A stretch of 64,000 bases of DNA from assembly GCF_017353185.1 (NCBI RefSeq), contig NZ_JAFMYV010000008.1, positions 62,001-126,000 on the forward strand, read 5' to 3'. Below the pieces are notes generated by a model. The model was not told the DNA's origin and did no database searches. It was given only the letters and a program-made list of their open reading frames with translations. This DNA comes from Fibrella rubiginis. Its GTDB lineage: Bacteria; Bacteroidota; Bacteroidia; Cytophagales; Spirosomataceae. Below are positions 26,663 to 35,407 of the stretch, one piece after another. Within the stretch, counting starts at the first letter, position 1. Each line of letters begins with the position of its first letter. A program made the position numbers and the translations under genes.

Positions 26663-27655
26663 TCAAAAATCTTCTTCCATCGAGAACTTGCCGACTTCTT
26701 TTTCTTTGGTGGTTGAACTCATCACGCCGGCTTTCTGGTATTCGCCTACTTTTTTTTCGAAGAAGTTAGTTTTTCCCTGTAGCGAAATCATGTCCATGAA
26801 ATCGAAGGGGTTGGTAGCGTTATACATTTTTTGCAGACCTAGCGTAACCAGCAGGTGGTCAGCCACAAACTCGATGTATTGCTTCATCAGGCCCGCGTTC
26901 ATACCAATGAGCGAAACAGGTAGGGCGTCTGTCACAAATTCCTGCTCAATTTCTACCGCATTGCGGATGATGTCATACACCGCCGCCGGGTCCATTTTGT
27001 TACGGATGTGATCAGTGTAGAGCAGGCAGGCGAAATCGCGGTGTAGGCCTTCGTCACGCGAGATCAGCTCGTTCGAAAACGTCAGGCCAGGCATAAGGCC
27101 CCGCTTCTTCAGCCAGAAAATAGAACAGAATGACCCAGAGAAGAAAATGCCTTCTACGGCCGCAAATGCAATGAGTCGCTCGGCGAAGGTGCCATTTTCG
27201 ATCCAGCGCAAAGCCCATTCGGCCTTTTTCTGCACGCACGGAATGGTATCAATGGCGTTGAGCAGCCGGTCTTTTTCGACGGGGTCTTTGATATAGGTAT
27301 CAATCAGCAACGAATAGGTCTCCGAGTGAATGTTTTCCATCATGATCTGGAAACCATAGAAGCATTTGGCCTCGGCATACTGCACCTCCGACAGAAAATT
27401 GACCGCCAGGTTTTCGTTTACGATACCATCGGAAGCGGCAAAGAAGGCCAGCACGTGCGAGATAAAATGACGTTCGCCGTCGCCCAGGCCGTTCCAGTCT
27501 TTCATGTCCTGCCCCAGATCAATTTCTTCGGCGGTCCAGAACGACGCTTCGTGCTTTTTATACATCTGCCAGATGTCATCGTGCTTGATGGGAAACAGCA
27601 CAAAGCGGCTTTTGTCTTCTTCCAGAATAGGTTCTACACTGACTTCGGTAAGCAT
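26663..27655 (-). CDS. nrdB: Ribonucleoside-diphosphate reductase small subunit (class Ia, eukaryote-like)
   Basis: 330 aa di-iron radical subunit that supports deoxyribonucleotide synthesis by NrdA. Ligands and radical site by comparison with mouse R2: Asp46 (EEIDLGQD), Glu107 and His110 with the radical Tyr114 in MENIHSETY, then the Glu of [12 protein letters not shown], and Glu/His of [10 protein letters not shown]. The stretch [20 protein letters not shown] is close to the animal/yeast R2 type rather than E. coli NrdB. No nrdA is adjacent in the window, so the subunits are encoded apart. A -7 box lies about 65 nt upstream. Confidence 0.96.
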   Translation of the reverse strand: MLTEVSVEPILEEDKSRFVLFPIKHDDIWQMYKKHEASFWTAEEIDLGQDMKDWNGLGDGERHFISHVLAFFAASDGIVNENLAVNFLSEVQYAEAKCFYGFQIMMENIHSETYSLLIDTYIKDPVEKDRLLNAIDTIPCVQKKAEWALRWIENGTFAERLIAFAAVEGIFFSGSFCSIFWLKKRGLMPGLTFSNELISRDEGLHRDFACLLYTDHIRNKMDPAAVYDIIRNAVEIEQEFVTDALPVSLIGMNAGLMKQYIEFVADHLLVTLGLQKMYNATNPFDFMDMISLQGKTNFFEKKVGEYQKAGVMSSTTKEKEVGKFSMEEDF

Positions 27656-27719
27656 AAGGTATGAGTTGTTTAGCGATGAAAGACCGCCTGTTCGGCGCGT
27701 TGATAGTTGTTGCGGTCAA

Positions 27720-27727
27720 CAAAAATA
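27720..27727 (-). promoter_or_regulatory. Candidate -7 promoter box for nrdB
   Basis: TATTTTTG on the minus strand, matching TAnnTTTG, 64 nt before the nrdB ATG. No NrdR-box pair was recognised nearby by eye. Confidence 0.4.
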
Positions 27728-27805
27728 GCGATTCATCCGGGGCCGTTGCCAGTTACCGTTAGATATATTTCTGACGTTAGCGAATGGTCCAAACCATAAA
27801 GACAA

Positions 27806-27834
27806 AGCGCCCATTTCAGAGTAAAATGGGCGCT
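27806..27834. terminator. Hairpin downstream of msrA (candidate terminator)
   Basis: AGCGCCCATTT (27806-27816) and AAATGGGCGCT (27824-27834) form a perfect 11-bp stem with a 7-nt loop, 49 bp after the msrA stop. Read leftward it is followed by TTGTCTTTATGG, a weak U-rich tail. Confidence 0.7.
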
Positions 27835-27883
27835 ACTAACTAGGGAAACTGGCAAATTTACTTAGTGAACAAATTCATACAAG

Positions 27884-28570
27884 CTACTGATTAACAGCGC
27901 CTTCGGGCTTCAGTTTATCAGCCAGATGCTTTTTGAATTTCTCCACTTTAGGCATGGATACACTCATGATGTAAAAGTCGTCAGGGTGAGCGCGGTAATA
28001 CCCCTGGTGATATACTTCGGCGGGGTAAAACGCCTTAAACGGCACTACCTGCGTCACCACCGGATCGGTGTATTCGCCCGACGCATTGAACCGGGCAATG
28101 GCCGCTTCCAGCGAGGCCTTTTCGGCGGGGGTACGGTAAAACGCCATCGACCGGTATTGGGTGCCGCGATCTGGTCCCTGCCGGTTGAGTGTGGTAGGGT
28201 CATGTGCCATCAGAAACGCCTTGGCCAGCGTATCATACGGAATCACCCTGGGGTCGTAATACACTTGTACAGACTCGGCATGGCCGGTGCTGCCGGAGCC
28301 AACTTCTTCGTAAGTGGGTTGCCCGCCGGGTCCACCCGCGTAGCCCGACACGGCATCACGCACTCCTTTGAGCAATTCAAATTCTTCTTCGATACACCAG
28401 AAGCAGCCCGCCGCAAACGTAGCTACGGCCTCGCCGGGTTTTGGTTCGGGCAATTTGGCAATAGACGTGTCTTTAGCCTCGCTCTCCGCCTTTTTATCTG
28501 CTTCTTTCTTGGTCGCACACCCCCCCGAAAAGAAGCTCAACAGGGCAATAAGGGCAACATATGGTTTCAT
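27884..28570 (-). CDS. msrA: Peptide-methionine (S)-S-oxide reductase MsrA, lipoprotein form
   Basis: 228 aa. Reduces methionine-S-sulfoxide in proteins. The N-terminus is a lipoprotein signal (LSFFSGGC, lipidated Cys18), so this copy acts in the periplasm or at the outer membrane. The catalytic motif is GCFWC (Cys56 nucleophile; Cys59 as a nearby resolving Cys in place of the more usual Gly), followed by VSGYAGGPGGQPTYEEVGSG, then HAESVQVYYDP, which are standard MsrA blocks. An Ala/Lys/Glu linker separates anchor and enzyme. It is a single gene with its own downstream hairpin. No msrB is adjacent. Confidence 0.94.
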   Translation of the reverse strand: MKPYVALIALLSFFSGGCATKKEADKKAESEAKDTSIAKLPEPKPGEAVATFAAGCFWCIEEEFELLKGVRDAVSGYAGGPGGQPTYEEVGSGSTGHAESVQVYYDPRVIPYDTLAKAFLMAHDPTTLNRQGPDRGTQYRSMAFYRTPAEKASLEAAIARFNASGEYTDPVVTQVVPFKAFYPAEVYHQGYYRAHPDDFYIMSVSMPKVEKFKKHLADKLKPEGAVNQ

Positions 28571-28632
28571 GTGTCAGGTATGTTTATGAGATAACCGTAT
28601 GTACGAGAAAAAGGTGGCGGGAGCAGTACCAT

Positions 28633-28673
28633 AGACTTCAGTCCGTGTATTCCTGACTCACAGACAGAAGTCT
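28633..28673. repeat. Short imperfect inverted repeat in the msrA/membrane-protein spacer
   Basis: Positions 28633-28647 and 28659-28673 match as reverse complements at 13 of 15 positions with an 11-nt loop, in the 181-bp spacer between divergent genes. Nothing else recognisable was seen in this spacer. Confidence 0.5.
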
Positions 28674-28751
28674 GGAACCATCCCCGGTTGCTCATATTTC
28701 GGAGCATCAGGCTGAAAACCGCTAACTTGCGGCTTCATTCAATCTTAAGCA

Positions 28752-30422
28752 ATGCTCGGCAAGAGACGTAGCGATCTTCTTGGCTTACTGTTTGTTCTGC
28801 TCAGTAGTTGGGTACTCATCTACCAAATCACCCATCGGCTAGACATTGTTGCCACCGACGACGATGTGTATTTCCGCAATGGACTAAACGCCACCTGGCG
28901 CAACCTGCCGCCCACGCAGATGGCCCCGCTTTTTAGCCTGTGGTACATTATCATTCAGGCGTTTACGGGAAATGTCATCAGTACATACTACGTCAGTTGG
29001 GCCATTATGTCGGTGCTGCCGGGGCTGGGTTTCTACGCGTTGCTGCGTAGCCTGCGGGTAGGGGTGCCTACAAGCGTATGGCTCACGGTATTTTTCCTGT
29101 TTTGCCCCTTAAACTTTCCGCTGTCACTCAAGGTATCTGTCTTTACAATGCTCTGGCTCATGGGCGGGTTGGTCGTGGCCAACCGAACAGTTTCACCGCT
29201 GGGTAAGCTGGTAGCCGCCGCCGCTGGTGCCCTGCTCGCCACCTATGGCCGACCAGAATTTTACCTTGGCTTTATCCTGCTGAGCATTCTTGCGGCAGGT
29301 TACTGGTTTTGGCAACGACGCAGGCAGGGCACTCAGACTTCAGAGACAGCTCATTTACCCTACGCACTTATCTCGCTGGTAGGTGTGGCAGCAGTGCTCG
29401 TGTTATGGCTGGGCTTTCCGCTGGCAGGCGGACGGAGCCACATCGCATTTGGTCAGCATTTTGCCATGAACTATGCCGTTTGGCATCCCGGATTTCCGTT
29501 TTCGCCGTGGATGCACTCGCAGGAGTTTATCCGCGCCGGCTTTGGACGCGACATAACGTCTATGGGCGACGCATTTTTTCTCAATCCGAGCATGTTCATG
29601 AAGCATGTTGGTCAGAACCTGATTAACTTGGTTAAGATGACCGCGCAAATGCTTCAGGATGTGCTTATTACGCCCTGGCTTTCACGGTTAGTATTTCCGG
29701 GACGGCGCTATCTCATTCTCGCCATGCTGGTAACGATATTGGGCATTACCAACTGGAAACAATCGCTGATCAACTGGCGGGCAGGATTCCGGCGCGATGG
29801 CTGGTTCTGGGTGTGCGTACTGCTCTGTATTGCGCCCACGTTTATTTCCTGCATCCTTATTTACCCCCGCGAACATTACGTTGTTTTTCACCTGCTGGCC
29901 TATATACCACTGGCCGGGGTGCTGTTGCGTGACTGGGCTACCCGACCACTTTTGGCGAAACAACCCGCTTCACTAGCCTACATAGCCACTACACTGTTGC
30001 TTGGGGTATTTCTTTGGCCTCACTGGCAGACGGCCCGGCAGCCCCGTCCCCGCCCCATTGCCCATTTGCTCACAGGGTTGCAACAGATACCAGTGCAGGG
30101 TCATGTCAATATGATCGGTAGTGTGCCATTACTCTACAAACTATACCTCGGCGAAAATTGGAACTTCGATTTTCTGGAGCAATATCGCCCCAAAGACATG
30201 CAGGCGTTTATGGCCGAACGCAAGATCAATTGCGTCTACATGCGTCCTGAAATGGTGGCTGAATACGGTAAAGACACTTATTTTGCCCAATTGGTAGCTG
30301 ATCCTGGTTCGCTGGGTTTTACACGCTATCCCGTTTCACCAACCGAAACCGCCCAACCCGACCGCTGTGTGCTGGTCAAAAATGAATTAGTTGCCGCCAA
30401 TCATTCACCCAGAATCCCCTGA
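28752..30422 (+). CDS. Multi-pass membrane protein, GT-C glycosyltransferase-like
   Basis: 556 aa. About ten to twelve hydrophobic helices follow a short N-terminus, with the first luminal loop carrying acidic residues (VATDDDVYFRNGLNATWRNL), as in GT-C transferases that use polyprenyl-phosphate sugars. The soluble C-terminal part of about 110 residues contains LYLGENWNFDFLEQYRPKDM, then FMAERKINCVYMRPEMV. I cannot assign a family. The GT2 gene begins 1 nt after its stop codon, and a STELLO-type transferase follows, so the three probably serve one glycan pathway. Confidence 0.75.
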   Translation: MLGKRRSDLLGLLFVLLSSWVLIYQITHRLDIVATDDDVYFRNGLNATWRNLPPTQMAPLFSLWYIIIQAFTGNVISTYYVSWAIMSVLPGLGFYALLRSLRVGVPTSVWLTVFFLFCPLNFPLSLKVSVFTMLWLMGGLVVANRTVSPLGKLVAAAAGALLATYGRPEFYLGFILLSILAAGYWFWQRRRQGTQTSETAHLPYALISLVGVAAVLVLWLGFPLAGGRSHIAFGQHFAMNYAVWHPGFPFSPWMHSQEFIRAGFGRDITSMGDAFFLNPSMFMKHVGQNLINLVKMTAQMLQDVLITPWLSRLVFPGRRYLILAMLVTILGITNWKQSLINWRAGFRRDGWFWVCVLLCIAPTFISCILIYPREHYVVFHLLAYIPLAGVLLRDWATRPLLAKQPASLAYIATTLLLGVFLWPHWQTARQPRPRPIAHLLTGLQQIPVQGHVNMIGSVPLLYKLYLGENWNFDFLEQYRPKDMQAFMAERKINCVYMRPEMVAEYGKDTYFAQLVADPGSLGFTRYPVSPTETAQPDRCVLVKNELVAANHSPRIP

Positions 30423-30423
30423 C

Positions 30424-31164
30424 GTGTTTTTCTACCAAAGCAATTTCGCCATCGTCACCCCCATGGCGAACGAAGAAAACGAATTCGACGAGTACACCGC
30501 TGCCCTGGCTGCTGAGCTAGACAAGATTCAATCGGGCCGGGTGTATATGGTTATCGACAACGTCACCAAAGACCGGACGCTGGACATGGCGCGGGCGCTG
30601 TCGGCGCGGGATAACCGGTTCGTTACGATTTGGGCACCCGAGAACCGTAACATTGTGCATGCCTACCTCCGTGGCTATCGCGAGGCACTTGCCAACGGCC
30701 ACGATATCATCATTGAAATGGACGCGGGCCTGTCACACGATCCGCGTGCGATCCCGATGTTTTTGCGCGTCTTGAACGAAGGCAATGAATGTGCCTTTGG
30801 GAGTCGGTTTATTAATGGTGGCTCTATTTATAAATCAAATTTCAAACGCACATTTTTGTCGAAGATTGGCACGTATATGTCGACTGTTTTGCTCGGCACT
30901 ACCATGCACGATATGACTTCGGGTTATCAAGGGTTTCATGCAAATGTGGTAGCTGAATTTATGGCTTATCCGTTAAAATCGACAGCGCACTTTTACCAGA
31001 CAGAGCTACGCTATCTGCTTCGTAAAAAACGCTTTGCCGAAATACCCATTCATTACAGGGCACCGTCGCCGAGTGTTTCTGAAAATGCCATAAAAAACTC
31101 ACTATCAACGCTTTGGTATTATTTCAAATTACGTCTGGCGGGTAAGGCAGCGTTGATTGAATAA
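30424..31164 (+). CDS. GT2 family glycosyltransferase (dolichol-phosphate-mannose-synthase-like)
   Basis: 246 aa from a GTG at 30424, one base after the previous stop codon, which suggests translational coupling. There is no ATG before the conserved N-terminal strand FAIVTPMANEENEFDEY; alternatives are TTG 30391 (overlapping the upstream gene) or ATG 30463 (which would cut the first strand). GT-A features: VYMVIDNVTKDRT, then the nucleotide-sugar acid motif IIIEMDAGLSHDP (DxD-like Asp-Ala-Gly), then CAFGSRFINGGSIYK, then MHDMTSGYQGFH. It lacks C-terminal membrane helices. By analogy it may load a sugar onto a polyprenyl phosphate used by the upstream membrane protein. That is inference. Confidence 0.85.
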   Translation: MFFYQSNFAIVTPMANEENEFDEYTAALAAELDKIQSGRVYMVIDNVTKDRTLDMARALSARDNRFVTIWAPENRNIVHAYLRGYREALANGHDIIIEMDAGLSHDPRAIPMFLRVLNEGNECAFGSRFINGGSIYKSNFKRTFLSKIGTYMSTVLLGTTMHDMTSGYQGFHANVVAEFMAYPLKSTAHFYQTELRYLLRKKRFAEIPIHYRAPSPSVSENAIKNSLSTLWYYFKLRLAGKAALIE

Positions 31165-31168
31165 AAAA

Positions 31169-31234
31169 GATAGACCGCTGATCGTTATGATTTTTATGAT
31201 CCAATATGATAATCATAACGATCAGCGGTCTATC
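31169..31234. repeat. 24-bp perfect inverted repeat between GT2 and STELLO genes
   Basis: Arms 31169-31192 and 31211-31234 are perfect reverse complements (24/24), loop 18 nt. It starts 5 nt after the GT2 stop and ends 11 nt before the next ATG. The loop and arms repeat the word TTATGAT. Confidence 0.92.
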
Positions 31235-31245
31235 AATCAATAAAT

Positions 31246-32250
31246 ATGAACGACAATACCTTTCTTATAATTACCTCTATCGCTGCCCCCAACGCCGTAT
31301 TGAAAGATTGTGCCCAAAATGCACATCTGAACGGGGTAAACTTTGTGGTGATGGGCGACACCAAATCACCCCCAACATTTGAGTTGGATGGCTGTGATTT
31401 CTGGAGCCTCGACCGGCAGTTGACGTTGCCATTTAGTTTGGTCGAAAACCTGCCTACACGCCACTACGGCCGCAAAAACCTGGGCTACCTCGTAGCAATG
31501 CAACAGGGCGCGCAGGTGATCCTCGAAACCGACGACGACAATTACCCGTTGGCTCCATTTTGGGAAGCTCGCAACCGGCAGCAGTCGGCGCATCCGCTAA
31601 CGCAAACAGGCTGGACGAACGTGTATAAGTACTTCACCGATAAGTACATATGGCCCCGTGGCTACGCGCTCGAACACCTCCACGACCCACTACCCGCCCT
31701 GCCGGGACTTGGCTCTGTAGATTGCCCCATTCAGCAGGGCCTGGCCAACGAAAACCCGGACGTCGATGCCATTTACCGGCTCACCCTACCTCTACCCGTT
31801 TCGTTCGACGAGCGCGAAAGCGTAGCCCTCGGCGACGGGGCCTGGTGCGCCTTTAACTCGCAGAATACCACATGGTTTGCTGAGGCATTTCCATTGCTGT
31901 ATTTGCCGTCGCATTGCAGCTTTCGCATGACCGACATCTGGCGGAGCTACGTAGCCCAACGGCTGGCCTGGACATGTGGCTGGAGCATTCTGTTTCACAA
32001 CGCCACCGTTTGGCAGGAGCGCAACGAGCACAACCTCATGCGTGATTTCGAAGACGAGGTGAGCGGCTACACCCAGAACAAGCAAATCTGCGCCGATTTG
32101 GCCGCCCTCGACCTCCCCCACGGCCGCGAACACCTGCACGCTAATCTGTTGACCTGCTACCGGTTGTTGACGGAGAAAAATTACGTCGGTAAAGCCGAAA
32201 TGCCCCTGGTTGAAGCCTGGGTTGCCGACCTGCGTCAGTTGGGTTTCTGA
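31246..32250 (+). CDS. STELLO-type glycosyltransferase (DUF288)
   Basis: 334 aa soluble protein. The core YGRKNLGYLVAMQQGAQVIL, then ETDDDNYP is the signature of the STELLO/DUF288 family, with an acidic cluster Asp-Asp-Asp as the probable metal/nucleotide-sugar site, followed by GWTNVYKYFTDKYIWPRGYA and SVDCPIQQGLANENPDVDAI. Plant STELLO proteins are Golgi glycosyltransferase-like proteins affecting cellulose synthase assembly. The biochemical role of bacterial members is not established to my knowledge. It is the third gene of a glycosyltransferase group and precedes nuoG by 128 bp in which I see no clear element. Confidence 0.85.
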   Translation: MNDNTFLIITSIAAPNAVLKDCAQNAHLNGVNFVVMGDTKSPPTFELDGCDFWSLDRQLTLPFSLVENLPTRHYGRKNLGYLVAMQQGAQVILETDDDNYPLAPFWEARNRQQSAHPLTQTGWTNVYKYFTDKYIWPRGYALEHLHDPLPALPGLGSVDCPIQQGLANENPDVDAIYRLTLPLPVSFDERESVALGDGAWCAFNSQNTTWFAEAFPLLYLPSHCSFRMTDIWRSYVAQRLAWTCGWSILFHNATVWQERNEHNLMRDFEDEVSGYTQNKQICADLAALDLPHGREHLHANLLTCYRLLTEKNYVGKAEMPLVEAWVADLRQLGF

Positions 32251-32378
32251 GTGCTTTGTCGTTATTTTACGGTAAGAAACGGCCCTGCCTCTGGCGGATT
32301 TTGGCCGCCCCTTCGTTATAGTATAAGAGCCTGCCCGACGACGCTCTTTCAGCGACGTAATGAACTGCTTGCACAACA

Positions 32379-33455
32379 ATGGTCGATAATCAGATTCAAC
32401 TCATTAAAGTAACCGTAGACGGGATTGAAGTCGAGGTGGAACCGGGAACAACCATCCTGCAGGCCGCCCGAAAAATTGGTCCCGAAGTGGCCCCTCCGGC
32501 CATGTGCTACTACCAGCCTTTGAAAGGTAGCGGCGGCAAGTGCCGGGCCTGTCTGGTACGGGTAGCGGCGGGTTCTGCCAAAGATCCGCGTCCCATGCCT
32601 AAACTGGTAGCCTCGTGCATCACGCCCGCGCAGGATGGTATGGTAGTTGAAAATTTCAGCAGCCCGCAGGTGCTTGATGCCCGCAAAGGTGTGGTGGAAT
32701 TTCTCTTGCTCAACCACCCCCTCGACTGCCCTATTTGTGATCAGGCCGGGGAGTGTGATCTCCAGAACTTCGCCTTTGAACACGGCACCTCGGCTACGCG
32801 CTATGAAGAGGACCGCCGCACGTTCGAGAAGCACGATCTGGGTCCGTACATCCAACTGCACATGACGCGCTGCATTCTGTGCTATCGCTGTGTGCATACC
32901 GCCGACCAGATCACCGACAAGCGCGTGCATGGTGTATTGGGCCGGGGTGATGCCGCCGAGATCGGAACGTACATTGAAAAGGCCATCGACAATGATTTTT
33001 CGGGCAATGTCATCGATGTGTGTCCCGTAGGTGCCCTGACCGATAAGACGTACCGCTTCAAAAACCGGGTATGGTTCACTAAACCCGTCGATGCTCACCG
33101 CGACTGCCCCACCTGTTCGGGTAAGGTATCGCTGTGGTACCGAGGCAGTGAAGTGATCCGCGTTACGGCCCGTAAAAATGAGTGGGGCGAGGCGCAGGAG
33201 TTTATCTGCAACACCTGCCGGTTCGAGAAAAAAGAAACAGCTGATTGGGTAATTGAAGGTCCCACGAAGATTTCGCGGTCATCGGTTATTTCGGCCAATA
33301 AATACCGCGCCGACCTCCAGAAACCCAGTTTTGGTGACCGCGTAGCTGCCGCCGAATACAAACCCATCGACGACAAACGCGATACCAGCCAACTCGGTAT
33401 TCAACAGCTTCCTCCCGAACGCTTCGCCAAAACGCTGCCATCAGCAAAAGAGTAG
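32379..33455 (+). CDS. nuoG: NADH-quinone oxidoreductase subunit G, short form
   Basis: 358 aa iron-sulfur subunit of complex I (peripheral arm). An N-terminal 2Fe-2S ferredoxin domain (Cys in MCYYQPLKGSGGKCRACLVR and LVASCITP) is followed by the NADH-dehydrogenase G 3Cys domain (HPLDCPICDQAGECDLQNF), then 4Fe-4S motifs (TRCILCYRCVHTADQITDKR; VIDVCPVGALTDKTYRFKNR). A last Cys set, CPTCSGK and CNTCRFEKK, lies where the molybdopterin-like domain would begin. That roughly 500-residue domain of E. coli NuoG is absent. It is the first gene of nuoGHIJ. Confidence 0.93.
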   Translation: MVDNQIQLIKVTVDGIEVEVEPGTTILQAARKIGPEVAPPAMCYYQPLKGSGGKCRACLVRVAAGSAKDPRPMPKLVASCITPAQDGMVVENFSSPQVLDARKGVVEFLLLNHPLDCPICDQAGECDLQNFAFEHGTSATRYEEDRRTFEKHDLGPYIQLHMTRCILCYRCVHTADQITDKRVHGVLGRGDAAEIGTYIEKAIDNDFSGNVIDVCPVGALTDKTYRFKNRVWFTKPVDAHRDCPTCSGKVSLWYRGSEVIRVTARKNEWGEAQEFICNTCRFEKKETADWVIEGPTKISRSSVISANKYRADLQKPSFGDRVAAAEYKPIDDKRDTSQLGIQQLPPERFAKTLPSAKE

Positions 33456-33465
33456 ACGTTAGACT

Positions 33466-33515
33466 TTGGACACTGGATGCTGGACAACTGAAAAAGTTCA
33501 GCATCCAGTGTCCAA
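33466..33515. repeat. 17-bp perfect inverted repeat between nuoG and nuoH
   Basis: Arms 33466-33482 and 33499-33515 are perfect over 17 bp with a 16-nt loop. The words CCAGTGTCCAA and CATCCAGT recur near 45722 and in the element at 10.5 kb. It is inside an operon and has no U-run. Confidence 0.88.
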
Positions 33516-33533
33516 CATCCAGTATTCTTACAA

Positions 33534-34694
33534 ATGGAATTAACCGTTCTCGTTATTAAATCGCTTGTGATTCTGGCTGTGTTCGGCATCACGCTGCTGA
33601 TTGCTACTTACTCGACGTATGCCGAGCGGAAGGTAGCCGCGTTTTTGCAGGACCGCATCGGACCAAACCGGGCGGGTCCTTTCGGGCTGCTACAGCCTAT
33701 TGCCGATGCAGGGAAGATGTTTTTTAAAGAAGACTTTATTCCCGCCCAGGCCAACAAGTGGCTCTTTATTTTGGGGCCGTGTCTTGCCATGCTTACCGCC
33801 CTGATGTCGAGCGCCGTGATTCCCTTCGGCGACAGCATTCGCTATGGTAGTTTTGAGGTACCGGTGCAGGGTATTGATGTCAACGTGGGGGTCTTATATG
33901 TCTTCGGCGTGGTGTCGCTGGGCGTATATGGCGTTATGATTGGCGGGTGGGCGTCGAACAATAAGTTTTCGCTGTTGGGTGCTATCCGGGCGGCGTCGCA
34001 GAATATCAGCTACGAAGTGGCCCTGGGACTTTCAATCATTGCCATCCTGATGATGACCGGTTCGCTGTCGTTGCGGCACATCGTGAATGAGCAAAATGGG
34101 TTTTTCCAGTGGAATGTGTTTACGCAACCATTGGGCTTCGTGATCTTCCTCACCTGCGCTTTCGCTGAGTGTAACCGTACTCCGTTCGACCTACCCGAGT
34201 GCGAAACTGAACTTGTAGGCGGCTACCATACCGAATACAGTTCGATGAAGCTGGGTTTCTACCTCTTCGCCGAATACATCAACATGTTCACTTCGTCGGC
34301 CATTATCTCGACGTTGTATTTCGGTGGATTTCAGTACCCGTTCATGCACCAGGTTCACGACGCGCTGGTGGATTCGTTGGGTAGCACAGTTGGCCACAAC
34401 ATTGCTACGGGCATTGGCACGGCCGTTTTGTTCGGCAAAATCTTCTTTTTCATTTTCTTCTTCATGTGGGTGCGCTGGACTATCCCGCGTTTCCGGTTTG
34501 ATCAGTTGATGAATCTGGGCTGGAAAACACTGATCCCACTGTCGATCTTAAACGTAGTGCTCACCGGCGCAGGTTTGCTGTTCGATAAGTTCAAATACGC
34601 GACCTGGCTGATTGTGATCGTCATGATTATCATGGCCGCTACCAACGCTATTAAAGCGCCCCGCCGCAAACCGGTAACGGTGCCACAACTTTAA
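33534..34694 (+). CDS. nuoH: NADH-quinone oxidoreductase subunit H
   Basis: 386 aa membrane subunit forming much of the quinone channel at the junction of the two arms of complex I. Landmarks: YAERKVAAFLQDRIGPNRAG, then GLLQPIADAGKMFFKEDFIP, then FAECNRTPFDLPECETELVG, then GYHTEYSSMKLGFYLFAEY, then MWVRWTIPRFRFDQLMNLGW. Eight helices are expected. It lies between nuoG and nuoI on the plus strand. Confidence 0.97.
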   Translation: MELTVLVIKSLVILAVFGITLLIATYSTYAERKVAAFLQDRIGPNRAGPFGLLQPIADAGKMFFKEDFIPAQANKWLFILGPCLAMLTALMSSAVIPFGDSIRYGSFEVPVQGIDVNVGVLYVFGVVSLGVYGVMIGGWASNNKFSLLGAIRAASQNISYEVALGLSIIAILMMTGSLSLRHIVNEQNGFFQWNVFTQPLGFVIFLTCAFAECNRTPFDLPECETELVGGYHTEYSSMKLGFYLFAEYINMFTSSAIISTLYFGGFQYPFMHQVHDALVDSLGSTVGHNIATGIGTAVLFGKIFFFIFFFMWVRWTIPRFRFDQLMNLGWKTLIPLSILNVVLTGAGLLFDKFKYATWLIVIVMIIMAATNAIKAPRRKPVTVPQL

Positions 34695-34701
34695 GAGAAA
34701 C

Positions 34702-35262
34702 ATGCTCACAAACCGATCAAAGCAAGTCAGCGTTAAAGAAATGACTCTGGCCGAGCGGATGTATCTGCCAGCTATCCTTGGTGGCCTTGGTATCACGATT
34801 CGGCACTTTTTCATGAAAAAGCCGACGATCCAGTACCCCGAAGTGAAGCGGTATCTGGGTCCGATTTTTCGGGGACACCACGTGCTGAAGCGTGACGAGC
34901 AGGGTCGCGAACGCTGCACAGCCTGTGGCCTTTGCGCCGTTGCCTGCCCCGCCGAGGCTATTTCGATGGTGGCCGCCGAGCGGAAAAAAGGCGAAGAAGC
35001 CCTCTACCGCGAAGAGAAATATGCGGCAGTCTATGAGATTAACATGCTCCGGTGCATCTTCTGCGGCCTTTGCGAAGAAGCCTGCCCCAAGCAAGCCGTA
35101 TACCTTCGTCACGACCGCATGGTGCCTGTTTTCACGGAACGTGATCAGGTTATCTACGGCAAAGACCGGCTGGTTGAAAAACTCGACGACCGCTATATCC
35201 GCAATAACCCTGACGCACAAGCCACCCCTACCGAGCCGACGTTGTCGCGGTCGGTGGGATAA
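34702..35262 (+). CDS. nuoI: NADH-quinone oxidoreductase subunit I
   Basis: 186 aa, carries the two 4Fe-4S clusters (N6a, N6b) that pass electrons towards the quinone-linked cluster. Both ferredoxin motifs are complete: CTACGLCAVACPAEA and CIFCGLCEEACPKQA. The N-terminal amphipathic stretch that anchors it to the membrane arm (YLPAILGGLGITIRHFFMKK) is present. It starts 7 bp after nuoH, so co-translation is likely. Confidence 0.97.
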   Translation: MLTNRSKQVSVKEMTLAERMYLPAILGGLGITIRHFFMKKPTIQYPEVKRYLGPIFRGHHVLKRDEQGRERCTACGLCAVACPAEAISMVAAERKKGEEALYREEKYAAVYEINMLRCIFCGLCEEACPKQAVYLRHDRMVPVFTERDQVIYGKDRLVEKLDDRYIRNNPDAQATPTEPTLSRSVG

Positions 35263-35266
35263 ATTG

Positions 35267-35386
35267 AGTTCAACGTTTAATGTCTAAAGTTTAACACAGT
35301 CCGCTGCCGTGGTTGCCTCATAAGCAGGTCAGTTGTAGGTGAAGTAATCGTTGCGGCGAACCGTATTAAACTTTAGACGTTGAACT
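35267..35386. repeat. Bulged inverted repeat between nuoI and nuoJ
   Basis: GTCTAAAGTTTAA (35282-35294) pairs with TTAAACTTTAGAC (35366-35378), and AGTTCAAC (35267-35274) with GTTGAACT (35379-35386), leaving a 7-nt bulge on one side. The loop begins with a GTCCGCTGC and GGTTGCCTC text similar to the 24.3-kb element. TTTAGACTTTAAAC repeats the arm words further right. Confidence 0.85.
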
Positions 35387-35407
35387 TTAGACTTTAAACT
35401 CTTCTCC

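Noticed and set aside
27884-28570. MsrA with defective active site because GCFWG is GCFWC
   Set aside because: GCFWC is a known variant in which the second Cys can resolve the intermediate. All other blocks are intact.
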